From: Hyphomicrobiales bacterium | Lineage (GTDB): Bacteria > Pseudomonadota > Alphaproteobacteria > Rhizobiales > Rhizobiaceae | NCBI GenBank assembly: GCA_017305935.1 | Contig: JAFKJU010000029.1 | Coordinates: 1-64,000 of the forward strand | Direction: 5' to 3' | DNA: 64,000 bases | Part shown: piece by piece, positions 23,528-32,455 of the stretch | Layout of the letters: each line of letters begins with the position of its first letter | Numbering within the stretch: position 1 is the stretch's first letter | Program-made: the position numbers and the translations under genes | Notes under the pieces: model-generated | Told to the model about the DNA's origin: nothing | The model's database searches: none | The model's input: only the letters and a program-made list of their open reading frames with translations

Positions 23528-24042
23528 CCGGCAAAACCGGGCGTGGTGCGCATGAACATCCGCTGGCGGACGGTCCAGCGCCCTTCACCACACTTGTCGA
23601 ACTGGCCTTCCAGAAGCGGAAGGTTGAGCACTGGATACGCTTCGGCCACAAGAGCTTTGAGCAGATCATCGACCGCCGCCGCAGTCTCGTCGGCTTCGCA
23701 CCCGAAAGCATCTTCGCCTTCGTCCGCTGGGCCTCCAACGACTACGGCACCATCGTCTCGCGGCTCGACATACTGCGCGCTGTCGGGCGTGGCGAGCCGT
23801 TCCAGACCGTGCCCTTCGTTCGCCCCGGCGGCGAGATCCTGCTGCGTATTGATGGCTGGCCAAAGGTGCAGCAAGCGCTGGCCGCCATCGACGCCGTGGA
23901 CGCGCTTGGCGTCGATCCTGCGGATGCTGCGCCGGACCATTGGCGGCACGTCCACAACCGCATGATCGCCGGTCAGGACCCCAACCCCTACACGCCGGAA
24001 CGCCATGCCGCATGGGTCAGCCGCCGGAGGATCGCACCATGA
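23524..24042 (+). CDS. DUF2840 family protein
   Basis: A 172-residue protein with typical DUF2840 segments: TLVELAFQKRKVEHWIRFG, then ESIFAFVRWASNDYGTIVSRLDILRA and WPKVQQALAAIDAVDALG. The family occurs almost only in the parA-traF segment of alphaproteobacterial ICEs; its function is unknown. ATGA overlaps at both ends place it in one translationally coupled string with parA and traF. Confidence 0.85.
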   Translation: MTGKTGRGAHEHPLADGPAPFTTLVELAFQKRKVEHWIRFGHKSFEQIIDRRRSLVGFAPESIFAFVRWASNDYGTIVSRLDILRAVGRGEPFQTVPFVRPGGEILLRIDGWPKVQQALAAIDAVDALGVDPADAAPDHWRHVHNRMIAGQDPNPYTPERHAAWVSRRRIAP

Positions 24043-24584
24043 GCCGCCGTCATATCCTCGCCGTGTCCATGTTGGCCGTCGGTACGCTTGTCGCCACGGC
24101 CGTTGCCGATCCGCCAACCAGGCTGATCTGGAATGCGACCGCCAGCGCGCCCATCGGCTTCTACACAGTTGTTCCTGCCGATGTGGTCGAAGTTCCTGAA
24201 CTCGTCGTCATCGCGCCGCCCGAACCGCTGGAGCGGTTCATGGTCGAGCGCGGCTATATCGGGCGGGGCGTGCCGCTGCTGAAACGCGTCCTCGGCTTGC
24301 CGGGACAGCGCGTCTGCCGCAGCGGTGCGACGATCACCGTCGATAACGTCGAGATGGGCGATGCACTGGAGCGCGACCGGATGGGACGCGATCTGCCGGT
24401 CTGGCAGGGCTGCCGCATCATCCGCGACGGCGAACTCTTCCTCATGAATTGGGAAATCCGGGACAGCCTCGACGGCCGTTACTTCGGACCTGTTCCCGCC
24501 AGTTCCGTCATCGGCCGGGCGCTTCCGCTCTGGACCGATGAGGAAGGCGATGGCCGCTACGAATGGCGGGCGGTCACGCATTGA
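24039..24584 (+). CDS. traF: TraF-type S26 signal peptidase of the conjugation system
   Basis: A 181-residue membrane-anchored serine peptidase. An N-terminal hydrophobic segment (about 6-24) is followed by the S26 catalytic serine S36 in NATASAPIGFY and the general base K82 in LLKRVLGLPGQ. In IncP plasmids TraF matures and cyclises the TrbC pilin, encoded here at 31,832. The start is set by the ATGA overlap with the DUF2840 gene. Confidence 0.9.
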   Translation: MSRRHILAVSMLAVGTLVATAVADPPTRLIWNATASAPIGFYTVVPADVVEVPELVVIAPPEPLERFMVERGYIGRGVPLLKRVLGLPGQRVCRSGATITVDNVEMGDALERDRMGRDLPVWQGCRIIRDGELFLMNWEIRDSLDGRYFGPVPASSVIGRALPLWTDEEGDGRYEWRAVTH

Positions 24585-24619
24585 ACCCACGCCAAACCCA
24601 CCAACACAGGAGACATACC

Positions 24620-24955
24620 ATGCCACAGATCGGTCAATTTGCGCGTGACGCATCCGGCTTCGCCGGTCAGCTCGTCACGCTCACCATGAAGCGCGATCTC
24701 GTCATCGTGCCCGCTGAACATTCCGATGCGGAGAATGCGCCGGACTATCGCGTCCATTACATTGAGCATGACGGTCCCGAGGTCGGTGCTGCATGGAAAC
24801 GCACCGGCGAAAAGGCTGGCGAATATCTCTCGGTGCTGCTCGACGATCCGGCCTTACCGCACCCGATCCGCGCCAACCTGTTCCGCGACGACGATGCAGG
24901 CTCGTCATGGTCGCTGCACTGGAGCCGCCCGCGGCCCCGCGAAGATCGCGACTGA
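24620..24955 (+). CDS. DUF736 family protein (second copy)
   Basis: A 111-residue DUF736 protein: MPQIGQFARDASGFAGQLV, then HDGPEVGAAWKRTGEKAGEYLSVLLDDP and LHWSRPRPRE. AGGAG precedes the ATG. It shares the fold pattern of the copy at 17,267 but little of its exact sequence, so the two are old paralogues and not a recent duplication. Position between traF and the lytic transglycosylase suggests a transfer-related role; unproven. Confidence 0.88.
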   Translation: MPQIGQFARDASGFAGQLVTLTMKRDLVIVPAEHSDAENAPDYRVHYIEHDGPEVGAAWKRTGEKAGEYLSVLLDDPALPHPIRANLFRDDDAGSSWSLHWSRPRPREDRD

Positions 24956-24959
24956 GATC

Positions 24960-25670
24960 ATGCGATCCCGCACCTTTCTTCTCTTCACGGCCCTGCTGTC
25001 GGCTGGCAGCGGCTCGATGCCGGCCATGGCGCAGGTCACGCTGCAACCTGCGCCTGTCACCGCGCATCCCCATGCTGCGTTCATTGCCGAGGCGTCACAG
25101 CGTTTCGGCATTCCAGAGCACTGGATTCGAGCCGTGCTGCGCGTGGAAAGCGCGGGCGATGTGCGCGCAATTTCATCGGCGGGCGCGATGGGACTGATGC
25201 AGGTCATGCCCGATACCTGGGCGGGCCTGCGCCGCCGCCATGGTCTCGGGCGCGACCCTTACGATCCGCGCGATAACATCTTCGCAGGCACGGCGTATCT
25301 GCGCGAGATGTGGGACCGCTATGGCAATGTTGCGGCCATGCTTGCCGCCTACAATGCTGGTCCCGGTCGCTATGACGAGCATCTGGCGACGGGCCGCACT
25401 TTGCCCGCTGAAACGCGCGCCTATGTCGCCACGCTCGCACCTGTTCTTGGCAGGGCGACTGCGCCTGATGTGCCGACGATCGTGCCGCCGCCACCGCCGG
25501 ATTGGCGCGAAGCTCCGCTCTTCGTTGTGCAATCCAGCGGCCATTCGGCGACGGCCAATCAACCGTCGAACGACGTCCGCGCAACCGTTCCTATGCGCGT
25601 TTCCGTCGATCAGGAGCCGCAGGACGGCGGCATATTCGTGGCCCGTGCGGGCAATGGAGACGAGCCATGA
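24960..25670 (+). CDS. Lytic transglycosylase (SLT family) of the transfer apparatus
   Basis: A 236-residue periplasmic protein with a signal peptide ending near AMA-Q (residues 1-24). The SLT domain has the catalytic glutamate in AVLRVESAGD, then GAMGLMQVMPDTW, DPYDPRDNIFAGTAYLREM and AAYNAGPGRYD. It cleaves peptidoglycan to allow assembly of the mating channel, like VirB1 or TrbN. The proline-rich C-terminal region follows the enzyme domain. It directly precedes the oriT region. Confidence 0.92.
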   Translation: MRSRTFLLFTALLSAGSGSMPAMAQVTLQPAPVTAHPHAAFIAEASQRFGIPEHWIRAVLRVESAGDVRAISSAGAMGLMQVMPDTWAGLRRRHGLGRDPYDPRDNIFAGTAYLREMWDRYGNVAAMLAAYNAGPGRYDEHLATGRTLPAETRAYVATLAPVLGRATAPDVPTIVPPPPPDWREAPLFVVQSSGHSATANQPSNDVRATVPMRVSVDQEPQDGGIFVARAGNGDEP

Positions 25671-25980
25671 GCATGGTGTCTCCACGCACTTTCGGTCCGC
25701 TTCCGGTGTGCAGTCAGGCAAGGGGTCGCCTGGCTGCATTCCCGGCAGGAAGGGCAAAAAGGGGAAGAAAGGCGGAGGGCAAGATAAAGGAAACCGGCAC
25801 CCTGTCGGGGCGGTTTCTGGGCAAGCCCTTGCCTGCACACTGTTTTGGGACGCGGCGCACGGCACCCTGCTTTTGGGCCTCGCGTGCCGCGATATGGCGC
25901 AAAGCCTTGGCGTTGCGGGGTTTTGACCGGCACTCTAACCGAATATCGGCCGATTTTCCGCCGTCACGGCTTCGGATACG
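25671..25980 (-). other. oriT candidate with nic site at 25,780/25,779
   Basis: No gene is credible in this 310-base interval. On the minus strand an inverted repeat GAAACCG (25,817-25,811 read as its complement) with its mate at 25,796-25,790 is followed after 9 bases by TATCTTG|C (25,786-25,779). This matches the IncP/Ti nic consensus YATCYTG|Y, and the plus strand GGGCAAGATAAAGGAA aligns well with the RP4 nic region. The stem-then-nic layout and the adjoining relaxase gene support oriT. The motif CGGCACCCTG occurs in the stem loop and again at about 25,860. Confidence 0.72.
25852..25890. repeat. Hairpin with CACGGCACCCTGCTTTT loop, left copy
   Basis: A stem GCGGC(g)CAC (25,852-25,860) with GTGCCGC (25,884-25,890) presents the 17-base sequence at 25,858-25,874. 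A near-identical sequence (one extra C) forms the loop of another hairpin at 28,141-28,174. The two copies flank the relaxase gene. Confidence 0.5.
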
Positions 25981-28056
25981 ATGATGAGTGGCGACGACGA
26001 GAGCCGCTTTCTCCCAAAGCCTGGCCGCATCAGGTCGGACGTGCCGAAGGCGGGCAAGGCGAAGAGCTTTCTGACGCAGGCAAAGAAGCTGGCGCGTCAG
26101 CATAGCAACCGCCCCGGCAGATCATCATCATTCGCATCACGGACCTACTCGTCGCCTTCATCTGGTTCGGCCGGAAAGAGTGGGAAGGCATCGCCGGCCG
26201 GCAAAGGTCCGGGCGTCAAGCGTGGTCGTGGTGCGGCCTTTGTCCGCGTCCGAATGCTGTCGGGCGGCTGGCGGCACAGTACGGCCGGCGTGCGCCGCGT
26301 CGTTGTCAAGACCCGTTATGCCCAGAGCGCGGGGAAGAATGGCAAAGGGGCTGCCCATCTGCGCTACATCCAGCGCGACGGCACCTCGCGCGATGGCGAA
26401 CGTGGCCAGCTCTATTCGGCGACCGAGGACCGCGCTGATGGAGATGCCTTCCTTGATCGCAGCAAGGATGATCGCCACCAGTTCCGCTTCATCGTCTCGC
26501 CCGAGGATGCCGCCGATCTTTCCGATCTCACCGACCACACCCGCGATCTGATGAACCGCATCGAGGCCGACCTTGGCACGAAACTCGATTGGGTGGCTGT
26601 CAATCACCACAATACCGGCCATCCCCATGTCCACGTCATTGTTCGGGGGAAGGACGATCTGGGCGAGAACCTGGTTATCAATGGCGACTATCTCGCCAAT
26701 GGTATTCGTGAGCGGGCGAGCGAACTGACCACGCTGGAACTCGGCCCCGTGACCGAGATCGAGCAGAGCCGCAAGCTGTCTGCCGAAATCGATCAGGACC
26801 GCTTCACGCGCATCGACCGCGCCATGACCGAGGAAGCCGACGAAAGGTTCCTCGATCTGCGCCACGAACCAGCAGATGCACGCCGCCAGTTCAACCGCAC
26901 ACTTCGCCTGCGCCGTCTCGCCAAGCTGGAAAAGATGGGGCTGGCTATGGAACATGCACCCGGCGTCTGGGAGCTTGGCGCGAAGATGGAACCGGCGCTG
27001 CGTGAACTCGGTGAGCGCGGTGACATCATCCGCAACATGCACAAGGCGCTGAAGGCCGATGGGCAGGAACGTGATCCGATGACCTTCCAGCTTCACGATG
27101 CCGCACCCGCGGCGCCCATCATCGGCCGCGTCGTGGACAAATATCTCACCGACGAGATGGGCGAAAACCTGACGCTCGTGGTGGACGGTATCGACGGGCG
27201 AACACACCATCTTCCCGGCATTGATCCGGCCCGCGTCGAAGATGCCCGAATCGGCAGCATCGTGGAAGTCGGCCCCGCCGACACGGCGCAACGTCCCTCT
27301 GATCGCACCATCTCTGCGATCTCGGAGAATGGTATCTACCGACCGAGCCGCCACCTCGAACAGGCGAAGTTCGAGGGACGTGTGCCGGGTGGCGATTATG
27401 AGGGCTATGTCGATGCCCATGTCCGGCGATTGGAGTCGCTACGCCGGGCCGGGATTGCCGAGCGGATCGACGCCGACCAGTGGCGCATCCCCGAAGACTT
27501 CGAGAGCCGCGCCACCGCCTATGATGCCGGTCGCAACCGGCAGGCCAGCATCCGTGTCGTCTCGACCTTCGATCTGGAAAAACAGATCGGCGCCGATGGC
27601 GCGACCTGGCTGGACCGACGATTGGTCACACCGGACGCCTCGGACCTTACCCCGGCAGGGTTCGGCCAGCAGGTGCGCGAGGCTATGGACCAGCGGCGTG
27701 AACACCATATCGCACAGGGCGATGCCACGCGGCAGCAGAATGGACGCATCCTCTATCGGCGCAACCTGCTCGCCAATCTGCGAGAAAGGGAAGTGGCCCG
27801 CGTCGGTGCGGAAATGGCCAGCAGCAAAGGCTTGCCGTTCCGGGCGGCTGCAGATGGCGAAAATATCAGCGGCAAGTTCACCGGGACCGCACATCTATCG
27901 AGCGGCAAGTTCGCCATTGTCGAAAAGAGCCACGAGTTCACTCTTGTCCCATGGCGGCCAGTGATCGACCGCCAGCTCGGCCGCGAGGTTGCGGGCATCG
28001 TGCAGGGTGGATCGGTATCGTGGCAAATGGGGCGAACACGAGGGCTCGGGATTTGA
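25981..28056 (+). CDS. rlxS: Relaxase, RlxS/VirD2-like with DUF3363
   Basis: A 691-residue relaxase. A basic, low-complexity N-terminus (1-85) precedes the nuclease core: YI in AHLRYIQRDG (about 126-134, candidate nucleophile region), then the metal-binding histidine cluster NHHNTGHPHVHVIVRG (H209/H210, H214, H216, H218). The C-terminal half is DUF3363. This is the enzyme that nicks oriT and pilots the T-strand. It sits immediately beside the oriT candidate. ATG 25,981 is used; a second ATG follows directly. Confidence 0.9.
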   Translation: MMSGDDESRFLPKPGRIRSDVPKAGKAKSFLTQAKKLARQHSNRPGRSSSFASRTYSSPSSGSAGKSGKASPAGKGPGVKRGRGAAFVRVRMLSGGWRHSTAGVRRVVVKTRYAQSAGKNGKGAAHLRYIQRDGTSRDGERGQLYSATEDRADGDAFLDRSKDDRHQFRFIVSPEDAADLSDLTDHTRDLMNRIEADLGTKLDWVAVNHHNTGHPHVHVIVRGKDDLGENLVINGDYLANGIRERASELTTLELGPVTEIEQSRKLSAEIDQDRFTRIDRAMTEEADERFLDLRHEPADARRQFNRTLRLRRLAKLEKMGLAMEHAPGVWELGAKMEPALRELGERGDIIRNMHKALKADGQERDPMTFQLHDAAPAAPIIGRVVDKYLTDEMGENLTLVVDGIDGRTHHLPGIDPARVEDARIGSIVEVGPADTAQRPSDRTISAISENGIYRPSRHLEQAKFEGRVPGGDYEGYVDAHVRRLESLRRAGIAERIDADQWRIPEDFESRATAYDAGRNRQASIRVVSTFDLEKQIGADGATWLDRRLVTPDASDLTPAGFGQQVREAMDQRREHHIAQGDATRQQNGRILYRRNLLANLREREVARVGAEMASSKGLPFRAAADGENISGKFTGTAHLSSGKFAIVEKSHEFTLVPWRPVIDRQLGREVAGIVQGGSVSWQMGRTRGLGI

Positions 28057-28140
28057 GCCTTTGCCGATCTGGCACCTCGCAAATTGTTCTGTCGACATCG
28101 GCATCTGAAAGGGCCTGTCCGATGTGCCGCCGATAGTATC

Positions 28141-28174
28141 CGGCAACACGGCACCCCTGCTTTTCCTGTTGCCG
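28141..28174. repeat. Hairpin with CACGGCACCCCTGCTTTT loop, right copy
   Basis: CGGCAAC (28,141-28,147) and GTTGCCG (28,168-28,174) form a perfect 7-bp stem. Its 20-base loop carries the sequence shared with the hairpin left of the relaxase gene. It lies about 60 bases before traG. Another repeat, ACATCGG/CCGATGT (28,095-28,125), is just upstream, so the relaxase-traG interval is probably a regulated promoter region. Confidence 0.5.
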
Positions 28175-28231
28175 CTTTCGAAAACGTCTATTCTTTGATC
28201 GGCTCCGACTCTCTTGCCGATTGGAGCCTGT

Positions 28232-30220
28232 ATGCGTGGTGGCCGAATACTCTGGGGCCAGATCATTGTCGTATTCACCATTGTCCTGGTGATGGTCTGG
28301 ACTTCGACACAATGGGTGGCCTTCCGCCTTGGCTTTCAGCCCCAGCTCGGCAATCCATGGTTCGATGTTGCGGGATGGCCGGTCTATTATCCTCCGGCCT
28401 TTTTCTGGTGGTGGTTTTCCTATGACGCCTATGCGCCCGACATTTTCACCGAGGGCGCGTTAATCGCCACGTCCGGGGCGTTGTTCGCTATCGCCGCCGC
28501 TTTTTTCATGTCGATCATCCGGGCGCGCGAGGCGCGCAACGTCGCCACCTACGGTTCGGCGCGATGGGCCGAGAACAAGGAAATCCATGTTGCCGGACTG
28601 CTCGGTCCCGATGGCGTGGTCCTTGGCAGGCACAGCAAGGACTATCTCCGGCACGACGGCCCCGAGCATGTCCTTTGTTTCGCGCCCACCCGATCAGGCA
28701 AAGGCGTCGGTCTCGTTGTGCCGACGCTGCTGACCTGGCCGGGAAGTTGCATCGTGCACGACATCAAGGGTGAGAACTGGAATCTGACGGCCGGCTTCCG
28801 GTCCCATCACGGCCGCGTCCTGCTGTTCGATCCGACCAATGTGCATTCCGCAGCTTACAACCCGCTGCTGGAAGTCCGTCAGGGGGAGTGGGAAGTCCGC
28901 GATGTCCAGAACATCGCGGATATTCTGGTCGATCCCGAGGGCAGTCTCGACAAGCGCAACCACTGGGAAAAGACCAGCCATTCGCTACTGGTCGGCGCCA
29001 TCCTGCATGTACTCTATGCCGAGAAGGACAAGACGCTGGCCGGCGTCGCGAGTTTTCTGTCCGATCCCCGCCGTCCGGTCGAGGCAACCTTGCGCGCCAT
29101 GATGGACACACCGCATCTGGGCGAAGCCGGTGTGCATCCCGTCATCGCTTCGTCGGCACGCGAGCTGTTGAACAAATCCGAGAACGAACGCTCCGGTGTT
29201 CTGTCCACAGCGATGTCTTTTCTCGGCCTCTACCGAGATCCGGTCGTGACCTGCGTGACGGCCCGCTGCGACTGGCGCATTGCTGATCTGGTCGAAGCAA
29301 AAGAACCCGTCAGCCTCTACCTCGTCGTACCGCCATCGGACATCAATCGCACAAAACCGCTGATCCGCCTCATCCTCAATCAGGTCGGGCGGCGGCTGAC
29401 CGAGGAGTTGGAAACCTCCGGCAAGCGCCATCGCCTGCTGTTGATGCTGGACGAGTTCCCCGCGCTCGGGCGGTTGGACTTCTTTGAATCGGCACTCGCC
29501 TTCATGGCCGGTTATGGCCTCAAAGCGTTCCTGATCGCGCAGTCGCTCAACCAGATCGAGCGCGCCTATGGGCAGAACAACGCCATTCTCGACAACTGCC
29601 ATGTGCGTGTCGCCTTTGCTGCCAATGATGAACGCACCGCCAAGCGGATCAGTGATGCGCTCGGCACGGCCACGGAAATGCGCGATTCCACCAACTATGC
29701 CGGTCATCGCCTCGCGCCATGGCTGGGGCACCTCATGGTGTCGCGGCAGGAAACGGCGCGGCCACTCCTGACGCCCGGCGAAATCATGCAGCTTCCGCCA
29801 ACCGACGAGATCGTCATGGTAGCGGGTGTGCCGCCCATCCGCGCCGCCAAGGCGCGCTACTATGCCGATGCGCGGCTTCAGGAACGGGTGCTGCCGCCGC
29901 CCGATCTACGCAAGCAGTCGGTGAAGATGGAAACATCGGCACCAGACGACTGGACGAGCCGTGTTGTTACGCCCACGGTTGGCCACGGACCCGCGTCGAA
30001 CACGTCCGACGGCGATCCTGCCGATGCCGGTATCCGTCGTGAGCCGGAGCTTCCCGAGCATGAGGAAATCATCCCGGCACCACCGCCGCCATCGCAAGAA
30101 TTCGACTTTCTCGATGATGAGCCCGACGTCGATGCCGCCAAGGCCCGCGCTATGCGTCAGCGGATGCGCATGGTCGCGCGGCAGGCATCTCTCGACCCCA
30201 ATGACGGCATCGACCTTTGA
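28232..30220 (+). CDS. traG: TraG/VirD4-family coupling protein
   Basis: A 662-residue type IV coupling protein. Two N-terminal membrane helices (about 8-32 and 75-96) are followed by the ATPase: Walker A APTRSGKGVG (151-160), HDIKGENW, and Walker B LLLMLDEFPALG. It links the relaxosome to the Trb secretion channel. The C-terminal tail is acidic and proline-rich. The ATG at 28,232 has GGAG upstream; an upstream TTG is a poorer start. First gene of the large transfer operon. Confidence 0.94.
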   Translation: MRGGRILWGQIIVVFTIVLVMVWTSTQWVAFRLGFQPQLGNPWFDVAGWPVYYPPAFFWWWFSYDAYAPDIFTEGALIATSGALFAIAAAFFMSIIRAREARNVATYGSARWAENKEIHVAGLLGPDGVVLGRHSKDYLRHDGPEHVLCFAPTRSGKGVGLVVPTLLTWPGSCIVHDIKGENWNLTAGFRSHHGRVLLFDPTNVHSAAYNPLLEVRQGEWEVRDVQNIADILVDPEGSLDKRNHWEKTSHSLLVGAILHVLYAEKDKTLAGVASFLSDPRRPVEATLRAMMDTPHLGEAGVHPVIASSARELLNKSENERSGVLSTAMSFLGLYRDPVVTCVTARCDWRIADLVEAKEPVSLYLVVPPSDINRTKPLIRLILNQVGRRLTEELETSGKRHRLLLMLDEFPALGRLDFFESALAFMAGYGLKAFLIAQSLNQIERAYGQNNAILDNCHVRVAFAANDERTAKRISDALGTATEMRDSTNYAGHRLAPWLGHLMVSRQETARPLLTPGEIMQLPPTDEIVMVAGVPPIRAAKARYYADARLQERVLPPPDLRKQSVKMETSAPDDWTSRVVTPTVGHGPASNTSDGDPADAGIRREPELPEHEEIIPAPPPPSQEFDFLDDEPDVDAAKARAMRQRMRMVARQASLDPNDGIDL

Positions 30221-30234
30221 GAAGGAAGGCAGGC

Positions 30235-30696
30235 ATGACGAGCCGCACCCGCATGAATGTCTACTTCTCCCCGGATCTACTGAAGCAGGTCGAAGGCTTG
30301 GCGCTGCGCCGCAATGTTTCAAAATCCGCAGTGATCGAGGCTGCGGTAGCATCCTTCCTGTCTGGTGACACGACCGAACGGCTGGAAGCCGCAATGTCGC
30401 GACGCCTGGATAAGCTTGGCCGCCAGTTCGATATGCTGGACGAAGATGTGGCCATCCTCGGCGAGACGCTTTCGCTGTTCGTACAATTCTGGCTCACCAT
30501 GACGCCGCCGCTGTCAGATAGCGCGAAACAGTCGGCGCGCATCAAGGGCAACGAGCGCTTCGAAGGCTTCATGCAGACGCTGGGCAAGCGCCTGGCTTCC
30601 GGCGACAGATTCCTGAAAGAGTTGTCGCGGGATATGGATTCGCTTCACGATCTTTCGTCACAAGGCCAGTCCGAAGCGGATGGAAACCAGCTCTGA
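30235..30696 (+). CDS. CopG/ribbon-helix-helix protein of the transfer operon
   Basis: A 153-residue protein. The N-terminus is a ribbon-helix-helix domain (RTRMNVYFSPDLLKQVEGLA, then VSKSAVIEAAVASFL), the middle is helical, and a hydrophobic stretch (LSLFVQFWLTMTPPL, about 75-92) may touch the membrane. GAAGGAAGGCAGG provides the RBS. Always found between traG and trbB in this ICE group; probably an autoregulator or relaxosome accessory factor, which is inference. Confidence 0.8.
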   Translation: MTSRTRMNVYFSPDLLKQVEGLALRRNVSKSAVIEAAVASFLSGDTTERLEAAMSRRLDKLGRQFDMLDEDVAILGETLSLFVQFWLTMTPPLSDSAKQSARIKGNERFEGFMQTLGKRLASGDRFLKELSRDMDSLHDLSSQGQSEADGNQL

Positions 30697-30842
30697 ACTT
30701 TCGATCCATCCTATTTGCCGCCCTGCGCCGCCGATGCCCGCACGCGCACAAACATCTGTTGAAACGGCCCTAAATCAGGTTCTTTTAATCGACCCCAATC
30801 CGGGGTCCGTCTTTTGCGCGTCCCGCCATGAACGGGGCCGCC

Positions 30843-31835
30843 ATGACCGCATCACATCAGAAACCCGAGACGATTGCGCGTGGTGCGCGGATGCTGCGCA
30901 CCGCGCTCGGGGCATCGATTGCCCGGTTTCTGGAAGATCCCGGTGTGGTCGAGGTGATGCTGAATCCCGATGGCCGCATCTGGGTGGATCGGCTCTCCGA
31001 AGGTCTGGCCGATACGGGAGACAGGCTGTCTGCGGCTGATGGCGAGCGGATCGTCAGGCTGGTCGCCCATCATGTTGGCGTCGAAGTTCATTCCCGAAGT
31101 CCGCGTGTATCGGCCGAACTGCCTGAGACCGGAGAGCGCTTCGAAGGGTTGCTGCCGCCTGTCGTCACGGCGCCAACCTTTGCCATCCGCAAGCCCGCCG
31201 TCGCGGTGTTCACGCTCGACGACTATGTAAACGCTGGGATCATGACCAGCCATCAGGCCGAGGTGTTGCGCCTGAACGTCGCCACGCGGGCCAATATCCT
31301 CGTCGCGGGCGGCACCTCCACTGGCAAGACCACGCTGATCAACGCGCTGCTGGCAGAAGTCGCCAAGACTTCGGATCGCGTCGTGATCATTGAAGACACG
31401 CGCGAACTGCAATGCGCCGCGCCCAATCTGGTCGCGATGCGCACCAAAGATGGCGTGGCGACGCTCTCCGATCTGGTGCGCTCGTCGCTACGCCTGCGCC
31501 CGGATCGCATCCCGGTCGGCGAGGTTCGCGGGTCCGAAGCTCTCGACCTCCTTAAAGCCTGGGGCACCGGCCATCCGGGCGGGATCGGCACCATCCATGC
31601 CGGTTCCGGCATTGGCGCGCTGCGACGCCTCGAGCAGCTCATCCAGGAAGCCGTCATCACTGTCCCGCGCGCCCTGATCGCCGAGACTATCGACCTTGTC
31701 GCCGTTCTTGCCGGACGTGGATCGTCCCGCCGCCTGGTCGAACTCGCCCGCGTCGATGGGCTGGGACCGGACGGCGACTACGCCATCACGCATCTCATTA
31801 CTTTGGCAACCACCCCGAAAGGAAACCCTTCATGA
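30843..31835 (+). CDS. trbB: TrbB, VirB11-type traffic ATPase
   Basis: A 330-residue hexameric ATPase of the VirB11/PulE family: Walker [10 protein letters not shown], Asp box [10 protein letters not shown], Walker [14 protein letters not shown] and the His box [10 protein letters not shown]. It energises pilus assembly and substrate transfer. ATG 30,843 is preferred (family members start MTAS); ATG 30,828 in the same frame is the alternative, and neither has a strong RBS. The next gene overlaps by ATGA. Confidence 0.93.
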   Translation: MTASHQKPETIARGARMLRTALGASIARFLEDPGVVEVMLNPDGRIWVDRLSEGLADTGDRLSAADGERIVRLVAHHVGVEVHSRSPRVSAELPETGERFEGLLPPVVTAPTFAIRKPAVAVFTLDDYVNAGIMTSHQAEVLRLNVATRANILVAGGTSTGKTTLINALLAEVAKTSDRVVIIEDTRELQCAAPNLVAMRTKDGVATLSDLVRSSLRLRPDRIPVGEVRGSEALDLLKAWGTGHPGGIGTIHAGSGIGALRRLEQLIQEAVITVPRALIAETIDLVAVLAGRGSSRRLVELARVDGLGPDGDYAITHLITLATTPKGNPS

Positions 31836-32164
31836 TCCGCACGATTTCACGCGGCTGCCGCATCATGGCAACCGCCGCTGCCACTGTTTCCATCAGTCTG
31901 ATGCTGGCGCCTGCCGCACACGCCTCCGGCTCCTCCATGCCCTGGGAGGCCCCGCTTCAGTCGATCCTCCAGTCGATAGAAGGTCCTGTCGCCAAGATCA
32001 TCGCCGTCATCGTCATCATCGCCACCGGCCTGGCGCTGGCCTTTGGCGATACCTCCGGCGGCTTCCGCCGCCTGATCCAGATCGTCTTCGGCCTGTCCAT
32101 CGCCTTCGCTGCGTCGAGCTTCTTCCTGTCGTTCTTCTCGTTCGGCGGCGGGGCGCTCATCTGA
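31832..32164 (+). CDS. trbC: TrbC, pilin precursor
   Basis: A 110-residue precursor with a signal peptide (cleavage near AHASGS, about residue 30) and two hydrophobic helices in the mature part (AKIIAVIVIIATGLALAFG and IVFGLSIAFAASSFFLSFF). TrbC/VirB2 pilins are processed by a TraF-type peptidase, present at 24,039. The stop overlaps the trbD start by one base. Confidence 0.92.
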   Translation: MIRTISRGCRIMATAAATVSISLMLAPAAHASGSSMPWEAPLQSILQSIEGPVAKIIAVIVIIATGLALAFGDTSGGFRRLIQIVFGLSIAFAASSFFLSFFSFGGGALI

Positions 32165-32445
32165 TGGCGGGCGGGTTTGAACAGCTCGATGCGGTGCCGG
32201 GCTTCTCTATCCCGGTTCACCGGGCGCTGACCGAGCATATCCTGCTCGGCGGCGCACCGCGTTCGATTGCCATCGTCAACGGCACGCTGGCCGGCGCCGT
32301 CGGCCTCGGCCTTCGTCTCTGGCTGGTTGGCATCGCCATCTGGGCGGTGGGACATTTCCTCGCGGTATGGGCTGCCAAACGCGATCCGCTTTTTGTCGAG
32401 GTGGGCCGCAGGCATCTGCGCATCCCCGGTCATCTGTCGGTGTGA
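32164..32445 (+). CDS. trbD: TrbD, VirB3-like inner-membrane protein
   Basis: A 93-residue VirB3-family protein: the N-terminal FSIPVHRALTEHILLGGAPR motif, then two adjoining membrane helices (about 37-65) and a short cytoplasmic tail. It is coupled to trbC by TGATG. It works with the TrbE ATPase in pilus assembly. Confidence 0.92.
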   Translation: MAGGFEQLDAVPGFSIPVHRALTEHILLGGAPRSIAIVNGTLAGAVGLGLRLWLVGIAIWAVGHFLAVWAAKRDPLFVEVGRRHLRIPGHLSV

Positions 32446-32455
32446 AGGCGCGCCC

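Noticed and set aside
25667..25984. Open reading frame of about 105 codons starting at the lytic transglycosylase stop
   Set aside because: Composition is basic and irregular, no family features are seen, a second frame is equally open, and the interval holds the oriT stem and nic signals. Treated as non-coding.
26158..27420. Long open frame on the minus strand inside the relaxase gene
   Set aside because: It lies wholly opposite a well-supported relaxase domain; GC-rich codon bias creates such shadow frames. Similar cases at 11,674-12,780, 49,320-50,315 and 61,124-62,098 were dropped for the same reason.
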